A DNA stretch of 64,000 bases from Halocafeteria seosinensis (GCA_001687465.1 LVLI01000229.1:124001-188000), one strand, 5' to 3'. Positions 33,201 to 45,426 are shown, counted from the first letter of the stretch. Notes: generated from the letters alone by a model not told the origin. Made by a program: numbers and translations.

Positions 33201-36200
33201 AGCTGTGAAACATTGAGTGACCATACATACCCTTCTCCTACACCAGGGGGCAGATCGCATACCGCTACAGAGTGGTTATGCATCTCAGCTGAGCAGGACG
33301 CTTCCAACGAATAATTCCCGTTGGCCATAGTTGCTTCCAAGGGGACTCCGGGACGACCGAAATTGGCCCCTCGCAACCTTACTGCTTGCAGTAGCCCCGT
33401 TGTAGGAATGCTATCACTGAGTGCTGTAACTTCATGAATCTCAGGGAAGGCATAGTGTACAGTGGGAATAGGGTTAAACCACATAGTCTCTTGAGACCAT
33501 GCACTACCTTCGGGGCCAACGATAACTTGAAATTTAAGCTCGTTTCCAGTTCCTGTACTTGTATTGCAAGCGATTCGTGAATGAGACAACGCCAAAACAC
33601 ATCCCATGCCATCATGTCTCCTTCGTAAACCATTTTTGTAAGCTACGAAGACAGGAGTGGGCCTCAGCTCACCGTTGGTATCCCGTATTTGAGCTGGACC
33701 AAAGGCACTGCCTTCAATTACGAAAATCTGACCACCCATGGTTGACGCCTCTTCGGGCCAAGAAGAGACTTCTTCTATACGGGGAGAGTCGTAGGAGGAA
33801 ATCAAACTAGGGGATGAGTAAGAATGTTGATCAACGTAGATAGTCCATTGCAGATCTTTTCCAACTCCCTCTGGAGCTTGGCACTTGATCTCCGTATTAA
33901 TCCATTGGGACTGATTGAAGGACCTCCAGCATTTAGCAGTGGCATAAAACAACCCATCTTCACTCTGTAAGCTTGCCCGCACGTTGGCGTCCCGCCAGGT
34001 AGGACCAAAGCCTACTCCGAAGAATCGTGCTATGTCTCTTCCACGGGTTGCCAGCCGCGGGGTGACAAAATCTTTGACCATTATATCGTTCACGTCACGC
34101 AGGTGAACTGTTACATTGGCTTCATCCGTGAAACTCCACTCGTCCATGATCTCGACGCGGGCGTGGTGCTCTGGGGTAGTTTCGTAATCCATAGTCATTC
34201 CCGAGGCGAGGGATAAATCTGTCGAAGTAAACTGGAAGAGCCCAGGAACGTCGCTCCAAGTTACCTTATACTGATACCCCACCTCGCGATCAAAAGGCAC
34301 CCGGTCCGAAAACGGAATGTTTGACAAAATTGGGGCCTTTTCTCGCACGTCTTCGACTACTGTCACTTCATACAGCTCGCTATCAAAGCGTGGAGCGGAC
34401 TTGACAAATTTGAGCTGCAGCTCGTAAATTACACTGTCTAAAAGCCCCATCTGATCTGTCACTGACACGTTCAAGTGGTAGAACTTCACTTCATTATAGT
34501 CGAGCTCCGACGAAACGGTTAAATTACTGTATGCTATATGGCCGTTTCCCCCAAATACGGGCTCTGTGGCTCTTAAGGGGACACTATCAGTTCTGCCGCC
34601 TTCACCTAGCGTGACCCGGAACTCCAGAAAGTTTGCGCTCTTGTCATCCGGGTCAAATGCTTCCACTGTAGCTACTTTTGTACCCACACAGGTATCTTCT
34701 GATAGCTCAATAAGCGTGTCAAAAGGTGTATCCCGAAGCTTAGGAGACTGGGGAACGTCCAGGATCGAAACGTTCAGCTGACCAATTGGAGACATCGTAT
34801 TTGTACTATCAGTGCATACAACGTTAAGGACTCCATGCAGATGTTCCATGCTAAAAATATCAAGAGAATCGGAGTCCACTACCTCCAGTTTTCCCGTGTC
34901 GGCTTGTAGTTTGAAGAGATCGGAAAATTCGATAGGGTTGACACTTTGTACGCTGTACTGAACCTCTCCACCGTTAGGATCTTCGCATTCTAAGCGGAGA
35001 TCATCCACTGGGCCTCGATGATGTTCAGAAACCTCCACCGGGTACAAAATGTCGTTAGAGAAGTATTCATAAAATTTCCCCTGCCAACGCGGGGCAGCTT
35101 GTTCCTCTAAAACATGAATAGTATGTGTTGCCACTGCAGTCAAATTATAGGTGTCCCGGATCTCAACTGTTACATCTAAAATTTCACCTATTTCGATACC
35201 GAAGTCAACCGATCCATCCTCTGATATATTGCCCATATGACGGACTGGCAATAGCAATCCTGTTCCGCGTACAATCCGTATGAAACTAGGAGCATCGATG
35301 ATAGAATAGGCGACAGTATCACCTACGTCAGGATCCGTCGTCACTACATGTCCAATGTCCTCCCCTTGTCGGACAATATCTATCGTAAAGTTCTGCACCG
35401 GAGGTGTAAAGTACGGGCTTTCTGCAACGTCGACTATCTCGATAAGAATGGAACCTGTGGAGAAGATGCCATTTTTCACCACCCTCAGTGCAAGTTTAAA
35501 GCTTGGGTCTGGGAGACGAGATTCATAGTCTATCACGTTTCCCGGACAGACCCGTATCTCGCCTGTGACGTTGTCTACGGACCAGATGCTGGTTTGAGAT
35601 ACTTGAATAAATCGAAATTCAGAAGGCACTGAGGAATAGGGGCGATCGGTACCGGCGAACACGTCCGGATCATTGGCCTCGGCTTTACCTACCACACCAT
35701 CCTTTGCGGTTGTTAGTTCCATCACTTGTATAGTTACTGGGACGAGAATTGGCGGCTCGGGAACATCAACCACGAAGAGCTCAACAACGACATCAATGAA
35801 CTTTGCCGAAGAAGCAGTTGCTGCACGTATCGTCAAGTCGAATTTATTCTGGCTCTCATAATCCACTTCTTCGCCAGCTTTGATAGTAAGAGCACCGGAT
35901 GTTTCACCAACCGCAAAGGGCATATTTCCGTTACTTTCGACCAGTAGTTCATATAGAATAAGGTTCCCATCTGTATGGCAAAAAAACGGACTGAGATCTA
36001 TCAGCGCATCATCCTCTGACTCAAGTATGGTCAGATCTTCAGAAGGTTCAATAAATCTGGGAGGTTGAACCACTGGTTTGACGTTCACGAGTATTTCAGT
36101 CTCCTTCGAAGTTGTGGGTCCCGGCATTGAGTCCTCGTTGTTCGTCACTTTCGCGCGTACACTAAGTCTTATCCACTTGTCATACACTGAGCAGTCATCA

Positions 36201-39200
36201 CACCCTGCCGTTTGACACTTCTTACTTTCAAAACCGCCAGAAGCGACTACTAAACGCCCGTCACGGATAGAAATGCGGGATTCGGTTTCATCTCGGTTAT
36301 TGAAAGCATTTATAAGGTGGTAATCAAACAGGTCTCCGTGATTATCTTTCGCCGATAGCTCACCAATGACTCCTGATACGTGCTCGTTTACATCGAAAGA
36401 TGTGCTTTTAATGACTGGAGCTTCACGCAGTTGTTCGACATGAACTTCCAAGGCCGCAGCTGTACTTCCGGAAAGTTCGTCACTGTATACCACAGGAAGA
36501 AAATTTGGAAGATTTCCCTTTTCTTCATAGTCTAAATAGCTTCCGTCCTGCACTGTCACTACTCCGTCTTCGGATACCGCAAATGAATCACAAGCAGTAT
36601 CAAGCACGCAGCTTCCTTTATAAACGACAATATTATCCCCGTCAGGATCTCCCACAAAGTCGGGATGAATAACAGTCTTCCTCTCATCTCCCTTAGTGCC
36701 AACGAACGTGCCTTGGGTGGCTCCCTCTGAAACATGAAGAGCTGGAAGAAGTTTATTCAAACGAGGAGGCCTGTTCCTTTCTTTAACCGTGATACGAATG
36801 TTTTCTGTTAGCTCCCCTGGATCTTCCGGTCGATTATCGCTGACAAGTACGCTTAGCAAGATAGTCGAAAGTTCTTCCATTTGCTGCAAAGCTAAGGGTT
36901 TTCCAACTCGGATTTGGCCAGAGCAGGTGTCAATGAAGAACAAACTGCTCTCAGTTGCTAGCCCCCGCGTACGTGTCCTGGAGTCTTCCACAAACTTGAA
37001 TGATATCTCATCCCCATCAGGATCTACAAAAAGTCCCCGCAAGGGCATCCCGACGCTCTCATTAAACGGTTGACCACGCCGAGCAACTATATCTAAACGA
37101 CTTCGGTCTACGTCAACCTTCTGTGGGGCAGAGTTGGTGAATTCTACGCCTACCGGGATGGTGCATGTGCGTTCAAGCAGCACAGAGTCAGTCTCCTGAA
37201 ATATTCCTTTGATTTTTATGGTGTAGTTGTCACATGTTGAGAACTTAAGGATTTCTCGAGTTCCAATTTGTAGCCGGCCCTTTGTTTGGGAAATGGGCTC
37301 ATTAGATGGATCGTTGTTTGGATGATAGACGGTATCCTCTTGCAAGCGGCTCCGAATCCGGAACGGCGAGCCTCCAGTAATGTCAGAGTTGCAAAGCCTT
37401 CCGTCTCCCTTCCTGCCACTTTCACTAACCGAAACGATTTCGTAATTAAGCCATTTGTAGTTTGTCCGAGCTTCGAGGAGTACTGGCTCGCCAATATCGG
37501 TGTTTGACGTCTTCGGTTCCGCAACTTCAGCAGCAAACACGAATCTAGGATTATTCCCGCAATGCACATCCTGCCACTTGAGCTTATCCACTCGAAGCCC
37601 TCCGTGGCACGCATCCTTTACACTACATGCTTTGCACCCAGTGCGTCTGGAGAAATCAGGAGTCTCAGGCGTTGTATAGCTCCCGCTGTCACAATTCTTT
37701 CGGTGACCAGCGACGCAGTACCTGGAAGGGTCGTTGTTCGAGCATGTTTCTTCCCTTGAGGACGTGCTTCCGGCAGGACACAGAAACCCATCTTCGCATA
37801 AACCACTGCACTCAGCGGATGTTAGACCAGATTCCGCTCCGTAATAACGCTCTCTACACTTGCGACGCCTCCCATTGACGCAATAAAAACCTGGATCACA
37901 ACGCTTTTGCTTCTCCCTGCACTCTACCTTGGAACTAAGGGGAGCACTGTAGTAACCCGAGCTGACAGACAACCACTTGCCAACCCCAGCAGGACAGTAA
38001 CGGTCTACAGCGCCACAGGGAGTTTCTTCGCCCACCGCCGTTCCCTTTACACAGAACGTGCCGGCAGGACATTGGCCTGTGCACTCTGCTGAAGTTTCCT
38101 CGGATTTGCCATATCTCCCAGGATCGCATTTGCCTCCATCGTCTCCAGAGGTGCTACCTGTGCCATCGCAGTATCTGCCAGCTGGACAGGTTTTGCACTG
38201 ACTGACGGATGATAATGCAACGGAGGACCCAAATCGACCTGCAGGGCATGGTCTCGTCTTGGTTTTGCTAGTTGCGTACCTTCCCCGCTCCGCGGCATCA
38301 CATTTACTCTTCCCTTCATGGGGCTGTATGTAACCTGCTGGGCAGCTCTTACATGCCTCGTTCTTCTCACCCGTTGCGAACTGTCCTTCACGACACTTGG
38401 TGCAGGCGGCGCTGCCAGCGTTGCTGAATTGGCCTGCTATGCAATTTCGGCATGATTTCTTGGAATGTGCATAACGGCCCGCGGGACAGTGACTGCAACC
38501 GCTCGCGCCAGAAGCACTTGTTTTTCCACCTGCAAATACAAATACAGATCATTTAAAGCGTATGATACTCTTCCTTGGATACAGATCTAAGTCGCTGCGT
38601 ACTTGGACAATGTTGGCAATCTTGTCTGGCGTTAGTCTCAAATTTTCCAGCAGGACAGTTAGAGCATGAGCCTTTAGACCATCCAGACGTCTTTCCATGA
38701 GGGCACCAATTGCAGCGCCCTGATTTTCGGGGTGCAAATTTACCGCTGTTACAGTGGATGCACCCGGTGTTATCAGAATTACTGGCTTTTCCACTATCGC
38801 AATCTCGGCACCATCCGAGCCCATCAGATGAGGTAAATTCGCCGGCAGGACAGTCGACACAGGAGGTGTGATGGAAATTACTAGTACGCCCACTCTTGCA
38901 CTCTTGACACCACGCGTGACCCTTAGAATCAGTGAACTCGCCTGGGGGACAATGAGTGCATGAAGATTGCCCTTGCGAGGGGGCATGTTCACCACGAGAA
39001 CACGCTTTGCAGTCATCCTGGTTGGTCCACCGAGTGAATTTCCCCTTCTGTGAGCAAAGTAAAGGATATTCGTTATTATACGCAATTTCGCCTCCGGGTC
39101 CCACATACCGGGCAGTCGCAGCACCATCTACCGAAAAATCCAGGAAGTTGGCCTCTGATGTATCTCCCACTGCTGCAAGTACTGGTCCAATCACAACTAG

Positions 39201-39279
39201 CTTGCGCAAAAAAGATAGTTCCGGTGCCCGCGTCAAACAGCACAAGTGCACTCAGTAACACAACATAAATTCCACTCAT
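27263..39279 (-). CDS. Giant cadherin-like/IPT-repeat polytopic surface protein B (3960 aa, 3 exons)
   Basis: Exons on the minus strand are 39279-39109, 39047-38603 and 38529-27263; introns are 61 and 73 nt with GT/AG ends. Joining them gives 3960 residues with no stop, and the last exon is open throughout. Layout: signal peptide (MSGIYVVLLSALVLF); cysteine-rich GCC2/GCC3-like modules to ~470 (CPAGRF-type); cadherin-like repeats ~670-1690 (DPDGDEISF, LDYE); 13 IPT/TIG-type repeats ~1690-3170 (G-x-N-F-G-P); a second cysteine-rich block ~3180 (WYGLAGEECLYCPEEQ); about nine membrane segments ~3285-3720 (including NAKQIQLAAFTIGLDYFQVV and WYWITLILLRKLL); and a cytoplasmic tail with a charged coiled coil (LKKRLEDAREEIRRLRKLE), NPLVL and KRTGNIFSW motifs. 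An adhesion or sensing receptor is inferred from this layout. Ligand and signalling partner are unknown. Confidence 0.9.
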
Positions 39280-40401
39280 TTTTGCTGCTCTTTAACGGCA
39301 ATGTCGGCACTACAATAGTGGTATGACTCGCCAGAGGGAATTTCTGTGCTAATGGTTCAAGCAGTTCTGCGCCACACGAAACAGTAGGAAAAATCAGGAT
39401 TGTCGTCAGTTGTTGGGCACTTGAGCCAAAGTGACGCATGATGCACATGTCTTGACGAATCTTTGAAGGTGTTACTTTCCGCACAATTGTCCGAGCTAAC
39501 TACCAGGTAGCGAGTATCGCTTTGAGCCCCACAAGTGGCCAGCAGTATATATTACAACCAAGAAGTACACATATGCAAAGTTCAAGGACTTACAAAGGCC
39601 TGATTGGACAATAAATGGCTTGTGCTTTCGCGCTAATCGCAGAGAATAATCGCCAACCAGGAAACAGGGTGCGATGCAGCTCGATTATTTATGTCGCAAA
39701 CTCAAAGAGACGATTTGCTGAACCCATACACGTCAAAGCGTGATTGTTGGGGACAGGAAGGAGTTATACAATACAATAACATAATTAACTGTTGTCCCGG
39801 CGCTTCTGGACGGGAGGACCCCCACAGCTTCTCCGGGAACTCCGAACGCAAGAGTCTTCAAGTCACTCTGGGGGGACCCCAACCCGCAACGCGGAGAGTG
39901 TCAAGACTCGCTCCCCACAAACTCCACCATGGGGAGCGACGCTGTCAGTGTAAAGTGCAGATTTCGCTGAGCAGTGCACATCCACGTCTGGGGTTGTACT
40001 GCGCGGGTGTTGACAATCTGTTGCGCTCAAAGGCGTGCTTTCGGGGGCTGACGAGGGGGATCCTGGGAAATTTGGCTCGAACCGAGCTATCCACATGCAG
40101 AATTCCACTCTGGTGCGCCACATCTATCTATGAATGGCTAACGTGTTCTGCTCTTTTGGTGTCCCTGGGTCCAAAATAACTAGAGTAAGTACGGATATTG
40201 TATGACGAAGTCTTAATGTTCTATCAAGGGACCTTTGCTGGCGAAGAATCGTCGCCGGATCTTGTTGGACGTAAACTTCTCAGAACAGTAAACGGTGTTT
40301 AGGACTTGTTTTTGCAGAATACGAATGGTTTATGACTCTAAATTTATATGTCTAACAGATTATGAGACGAAATGTTCTATACTATTGGTACCATCTCCGT
40401 T
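39280..40401. other. 5' flank of gene B, no gene recognised
   Basis: Presumed promoter region of gene B at its right-hand end. A plus-strand open frame of 162 residues exists at 39691-40179 but shows no domain, signal or paralogue. The part 39790-39930 is GC-rich with GGGGGACCCC-type self-complementary words. No firm regulatory site could be assigned. Confidence 0.3.
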
Positions 40402-40815
40402 TCAGCCGTTTCCTGCGAAAGGGGAACCTGGGGGGATCTGAGAAGTGAACACCTCTGTGACCGCGAATATTTGCAATTGAATGTCTGCATAGGCATTTTC
40501 TAGGTCAATCTTCTCTCCAAAATAACATGGACCTTTGGGATGTCGGAGAAATAGACGATGTGCCGCCGACGGCGCGACATCGGATGGGCCTGAGGCCTTG
40601 ACCAGACTGAGGGCACTGACATGGACACGGGCGCAACTGCGTAAGATACGGCGTTGCTTGCTGACTATCTCGAAGGTGTTTAACGCGCAAGTTTGTCTCC
40701 ACGTTGTCTGAATTCCGTGGCGGATCTGGGTCGGGATTACGGTGAACAAGGCTCCCGGAGAAATGACACCTTGCTTCTACAATAATGATGATGAGCTTGT
40801 AAAGTGGCACTAAGA
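40402..40815 (-). pseudogene. Decayed 3' end of an S1/S2-type gene
   Basis: The minus-strand reading MPLYKLIIIIVEARCHFSGSL near 40810 matches the intron 3/exon 4 boundary of S2 read through (MSLFKLIIIFAEERCRFYGGL). The following Arg/Lys-rich end is not conserved and no upstream exons are found. It is a truncated relic lying just downstream of S1. Confidence 0.6.
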
Positions 40816-41237
40816 ACCATGAGAGCTTCTATCACGAATGTAACTACTAAGCCAAAGTCTAAATAGACGGTGGCCTATATGCTACGAGAGTGTGGACATT
40901 AGTGGAACCAGATGACGACAAAACGCTGAAATACATAATAATAATATATTACAGGTAATTGTTCAAATAAAGCCCGACTGATGACGCTGTGGCATACAAG
41001 TCACTGAACATAGCGGGTGGAAGCGTCACATGAGCGTCAGAGAAGATCAAAAAAATTCAATTCCACACTGATTCCACATATTTGCTAGACTCATGTGCAA
41101 CTTGATGGAAAGTCCATAGAAGCAACTTGCTGGAGAAATAACGGTGCATTCCCGTTTGCTTGTACAACCTTATTCGTCCAATCAAGAAGTGTCGGGCTAT
41201 TGCAGTACAACTACGTACTGCTACACTACACTGATAC

Positions 41238-42347
41238 TCAAGGAGAGACAATAGTGTTAATTTGTCCTTTTTTAGCGTTATTTGGACGTCTTCGTCCGTT
41301 TTTTCCTCTCGTTGAATGTCGACGAGCGAGTACAGCCTTTCCTCGCTTCACATCACGCGGCTTCTCTGGATGATTCTTTGACCCGGGTCGGCTCCTCCGC
41401 TTATGGCCATCAGGACCCTTTTTCGGGTGTCTCTTGGATCCGCGAAGGCGACCGTAGAAGCGGCATTTTCCTTCTGCAACCTTGACAATAAATTTGTATA
41501 TCACTCTGAGTACCTCTCTTGACAGTCGACCGCGGGAAAGTTGCTTACCTTCGATACCCCATTGGTCAGCAGGTGCGGGAGTACCTGCGAGGCACGTCTC
41601 TGAGAGCGCCTCTGTGTGTACATACATGTACCCATCAGCCGCATCAATGTAAATGCAGCCATCTTTAGGTGTATAGTCGTCGTCATTGTTGTAATCGTCA
41701 TCGTAGTAATAATCATCGTCGGTATAGAAATCATCGTCACCATCGTCGTTGTAGATATCGTCATCAGCGTAGTAGTCGTCGTCAGTGGTGTAATCATCAT
41801 CACCATCATCATCAGATGGGTCATCGTCGTCAGTATAATCATCATCAACTGTGTCGTCATAGTAGTTGTCGTCAGTGGCGTCATCATCGTTGAAGTAGTC
41901 ATCATCATACAAGTAATCATCATCAGAAACTGGTATGTAGCCGAGCTGGATTGCATACCAATTGGAGCCGTCATCCAGATTGCTAACTCCACTGCACATA
42001 CCACGAGGTGGCACATCAAGAGACAGTAGGATACAGACCCAAAAATGAAGGAAGAATCCTTACGTTGTGGTGTAACTGTAGCAAGTTATGCTGTATCTCA
42101 TTTTGCGACAAACTTCAGCAGTTCCTCCCTTAGTGCCATTTACGATGCGTCTCAGATCAACTGATACACACTTATATCCATGAGAAGCCTTCCATTGCTT
42201 CCTGCAAATCATCGGTCAAAGTTGAGAGTCCACAACGGATCTTCCAAACTAAGTAGTAAGCACTCACCGGTAGGAGTCAGGAAGAGTATCAGCCACTCCG
42301 GCAGTGACAAGAGTCGTCAGCAGCATGAGGACGGTTAGAGTCCTCAT
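41238..42347 (-). CDS. Secreted Asp/Tyr-rich protein with basic tail, S1 (298 aa, 4 exons)
   Basis: Exons on the minus strand are 42347-42268, 42201-42064, 41991-41549 and 41473-41238; introns are 66, 72 and 75 nt, all GT/AG. Exon 1 encodes a signal peptide (MRTLTVLMLLTTLVTAGVAD). Exon 2 gives a small cysteine-containing domain (YRKQWKASHGYKC, CRKMRYSITCYSYTT). Exon 3 carries NWYAIQLGYIP and then a long run of Asp and Tyr (DDDYYYDDDY-type), closed by a short cysteine segment (DGCIYIDAADGYMYVHTE, TCLAG). Exon 4 is strongly Lys/Arg/His-rich (KRHPKKGPDGHKRR). Three exons have the same length as in S2, which supports the model. Intron 3 happens to be open, so a read-through frame also exists. Such opposed charge blocks suggest metal, mineral or polysaccharide binding or self-assembly; this is inference. 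No known family is recognised. Confidence 0.85.
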
Positions 42348-43144
42348 ACCTGCTCGATTGGCTTCTAAATGGGAATAGAAGAGCTTCTTTCCTCAGAATC
42401 CAGAGTTCACAAGCACTCTGTCTTCGGTCGGGATGACCGCCTCACGGACTTTCTTGTCGTCCTCTACAGTAGTGTTGCAGACAATGAATCCAGGTACGTC
42501 TGTCTTCGCAGTTTATGTTGTAGTTCTCGCTTTAGATTATTTGTTTTCAACCCAAACGAGGCAACTGGTTTTCTTGGTACGCGGATGTGCTCTTCAAAGC
42601 TGGAGGACGTGGGTTCAAGTTGGGGATCCATGACTCATGAGGAAAGATCCCGCACTCACACTGCATGCATATCAGACCGTGGCAAGGGCTACAGCATATA
42701 TGGCACACCACTACCAACTCGTAGACGATCTTGAGGATCCGGGATGGAAGGGGGCATTGAGCACGCTCGTACACGTTGATGGCATCAACGGCCTTGACCG
42801 TGACCGTCGCCCAGCGTGAAGTGCAACTACCAGTGGTACATGTACAGGCTTACAGTGCGAATTGCATTCCAGCCGATTTGCTAAAAAAGGGTGAATTGCA
42901 TGAGCTAACAGAAACTCATCATGACAACCAGAAGGAAGCTTCCCAGAACAGAAGACTGTCATTACTGTAGTCAGTGCTGTACCTGGTTACCAGGTCTGTC
43001 GGTGTAACTTCATGTCAAGTTAATGAAACATAGATAGAATCCGGTACCAGATATGTTGCAGAAACAACGGTACATTTTTGTTTGCTTATTTGTCCAATCA
43101 GCAACTAGACTAGATTTCTTCCGGTACCCACATCAGCAGCTGAC

Positions 43145-44246
43145 TCAAGACGAGGCAACAGTGTTAGTCGCTCCTTTCCTGGCAACAGCATTTGGGTGTT
43201 TTCGCCCGTTTCTCGCTCTCTTAGGATGCCGACGAGTGTGCGCGGTCTTCCCTCGCTTAGCGTCATGCTCATTCTCTGGATGCTTCTTTGATCCGGGCCG
43301 ACGCTTCCGCTTGTGCCCGTTAGACCCCTTTTTCGGGTGTCGCTTACCACGAAGGCCCCCGTAGAATCGACACCTTTCTTCTGCAAAAATGATGATAAGC
43401 TTGAAGAGTGACACCCAGTATAATGAGAGCTTTTATCACAAGAATGTAGCTTACCTTCCACAAGCCATTGGTCGGCAGGCGACGGAGTGGCGGTAAGGCA
43501 CGTTTCCTGAGAGCTCAGCGTGTGCGTATACATGTACCCTTCAACAGCATCAATGTAGACACAGCCGTCGTTAGGAGAATAGTCGTCATTTGAATCATCG
43601 TTGTAGTAGTCATCGTCATTGTAGTAGTTGTCATCGTTGTAGTTGTCATCATTGTAGTTGTCGTCATTATAGTTGTCATCATTGTAGTTGTCATCGTTGT
43701 AGTTGTCATCGTTGTAGTTGTCGTCATTATAGTTGTCGTCATTGTAATCATCGTCATAGTCATAGTCGTCATCTACAGAGTCGTCATCGTAGAAGTAGTC
43801 GTCATCGTAGTAGTAATCATCATCACTAGCTGGTATCTCTCCGAGCTGAATTGCGTACCAATTGTTGTTCTGAACTAAATTGTACACGCCACTGCACATG
43901 CAATGAAAAGATACGTCCAAGGAGAATAGACTACAGTGGCCGCAAGCAAAGAAGGATTCTTACGTCGTAGTGTAATTGTAGCAAGCTAGGTTGTCCCTTC
44001 TTTTGTGACAAATTTCGGCGGTTCCTCCCTGCGTTCCATTCACGACGCGTCTTAGATCAGCTGACACACACTGATGTCCGTGGGTAGCCTTCCATTGTTT
44101 CCTGTACAAAAACGTCAGTGGGTGGCGAAACGGGGATTTTCTTCATTCGAGGCTCTCATTACTCACCTGTACGAGCTGGGAAGAGTATCAGCCACTCCAA
44201 CAGCGACAATCGCTGCGAGCAGTACGAAGATACTAAGAGTTCTCAT
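43145..44246 (-). CDS. Secreted Asp/Tyr-rich protein with basic tail, S2 (296 aa, 4 exons)
   Basis: Exons on the minus strand are 44246-44167, 44101-43964, 43891-43455 and 43380-43145; introns are 65, 72 and 74 nt, GT/AG. Exons 1, 2 and 4 have exactly the same lengths (80, 138, 236 nt) as in S1, and phases match throughout. Signal peptide is MRTLSIFVLLAAIVAVGVAD. The second exon encodes a cysteine-containing segment (WKATHGHQCVSADLRRVVNG). The third holds NWYAIQLGEIP and then Asp/Asn/Tyr repeats; about eight tandem NDDNY pentapeptides are encoded by a 15-bp minisatellite. The fourth exon is basic (RGKRHPKKGSNGHKRKRRPG). The repeat block is the main difference from S1, which has more DDDYYYDDDY-type sequence. 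Probably extracellular; function unknown. The 5' end has a recent partial duplicate at 44886-44944. Confidence 0.87.
43624..43745 (-). repeat. 15-bp coding minisatellite (NDDNY repeats) inside S2
   Basis: About eight tandem 15-bp units, read on the minus strand as Asn-Asp-Asp-Asn-Tyr. The plus-strand unit is GTAGTTGTCATCGTT with silent changes (CAT/CGT alternation in the third and sixth positions of the ATC/ATT codons). The unit is in frame, so copy-number change would alter protein length without breaking it. Confidence 0.9.
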
Positions 44247-44289
44247 TTTTTCTAACCTAGTGCCTTCTATACGGGAGTAGAAGAGCTTC
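44231..44289. repeat. 59-bp perfect repeat, copy 1 (5' end of S2)
   Basis: This 59-bp segment covers the S2 start codon, the first five codons and about 43 bp of leader. It is identical to 44886-44944. Confidence 0.95.
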
Positions 44290-44734
44290 TTTCCTTCGGA
44301 TCCGGAATTCGTCCTTCCAACGAACACTTTTTCTTGAGTCGGAACGACCGTCGTCAGCACTCGCTCGATGGTCCCGCAGTATTGCAGATGGACACAAGTA
44401 TGTCCGTTGCCGTAGCTATCTTTTTCCTGGCTTGTTTGGTTTCAAAATAAACGAGGGTACTCAGAACAACCCTTTTTCTTCCTGCTATGTTCTTTGGAGC
44501 GTTTGAGGACGTGGTTCAAGTTGGGATCCAAAGGAAAAAGATACCGCACCGACACTACAGGCTGTCTACAGTGTCTGACGTTGGCAGGGGCTATGGCACG
44601 ATACTGTCTTGCAAAAGACTAAAGGTATGCTCAACATTTGTGATTGGTTCATTGGGGACAATACAGTATGAAGTGCGGGCACCACGTACCGGTCTGTTGC
44701 GCGGTTTTTTCTCTAGATACGAAAGGTGCGTATC

Positions 44735-44883
44735 AGAATTGCTCCTACCGGCAGACGGTATATGAAGACATAAAAGATATTAAATGGCCTCCGATACTTC
44801 CAGAAAGAAATTCAGAGTTGCTCCCACCGGAAGACGGTACCAATTGTAAGCGAAGACATACTGTAAACGACATTAAATGGCCC
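44735..44883. repeat. Diverged direct repeat upstream of S2
   Basis: Two units, 44735-44789 and 44814-44883, share AGAATTGCTCC/AGAGTTGCTCCC, an ACCGGCAGACGGTA-type block, GAAGACATA and ATTAAATGGCC. The second unit runs directly into the 59-bp duplicate at 44886. Since S2 is on the minus strand this is its upstream region and could carry regulatory sites. Confidence 0.7.
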
Positions 44884-44885
44884 GG

Positions 44886-44944
44886 TACTAAGAGTTCTCA
44901 TTTTTTCTAACCTAGTGCCTTCTATACGGGAGTAGAAGAGCTTC
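44886..44944. repeat. 59-bp perfect repeat, copy 2 (orphan 5' end)
   Basis: Identical over 59 bp to the S2 leader and first codons at 44231-44289. Read on the minus strand it still starts with MRTLS but then runs into unrelated sequence with a stop after about 30 codons. It is a recent non-functional duplicate, or an alternative upstream first exon. Confidence 0.9.
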
Positions 44945-45426
44945 AAAAATTAGCTGCGGTGGACTTCGAATGTGGACTCGCTACAGCATCAATGTCATCC
45001 CTCACACATACACAGTGTGAACCACACGCTGCAAGACTCCGCTGTCTCAATGGGGTACAAGTGCCCTGGCATATGTCTGGACCGATTTTCCGCAGGTTTT
45101 CGCGCCAATTTTCTCAAAGATTTTAGCGTATCTTCACAAAAGCATCATCATCTGGAGGGCCGTATCTTTGACATGCGTACCGTATTTTTTGCACTAAAAA
45201 CAGCGCCAGAATCAGCGTTTTCGGGCGATTCCTCTGCTTCCCGCACAGTACAATCATTTCTGTGGGATAGCCACCGAAGATTCAAATCTCAAGTTGCACC
45301 TCGTCTGCCAAGGTCCACGAACTTCGGTAGTGGAGGAATTTTGATTGAGTTGGATTTTTTCGAAAACAAATGTACCAATTTGTTCTTCATTGAAAAAATA
45401 AACTTTTCATATAACCGAATTTTCTA

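Noticed and set aside
39691-40179. 162-residue plus-strand frame in the gap right of gene B
   Set aside because: It shows no domain, signal, low-complexity or paralogue, and lies in GC-rich sequence where long frames arise by chance.
41238-42014. Single-exon version of S1 reading through the third intron
   Set aside because: The intron is open by chance in S1. In S2 the same read-through goes out of frame, and perfect GT/AG sites plus equal exon lengths in both genes support splicing.
41616-42029. Plus-strand Ile/Val-rich open frame across S1 and a His/Ser/Cys-rich one across S2 (43590-43829)
   Set aside because: They are the reverse complement of the Asp/Tyr codon repeats in S1 and S2. Simple-sequence coding DNA keeps all frames open, and neither has its own signal or paralogue structure.
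43624-43745. CRISPR-like array
   Set aside because: The 15-bp units are contiguous, without spacers, and are an in-frame coding repeat.
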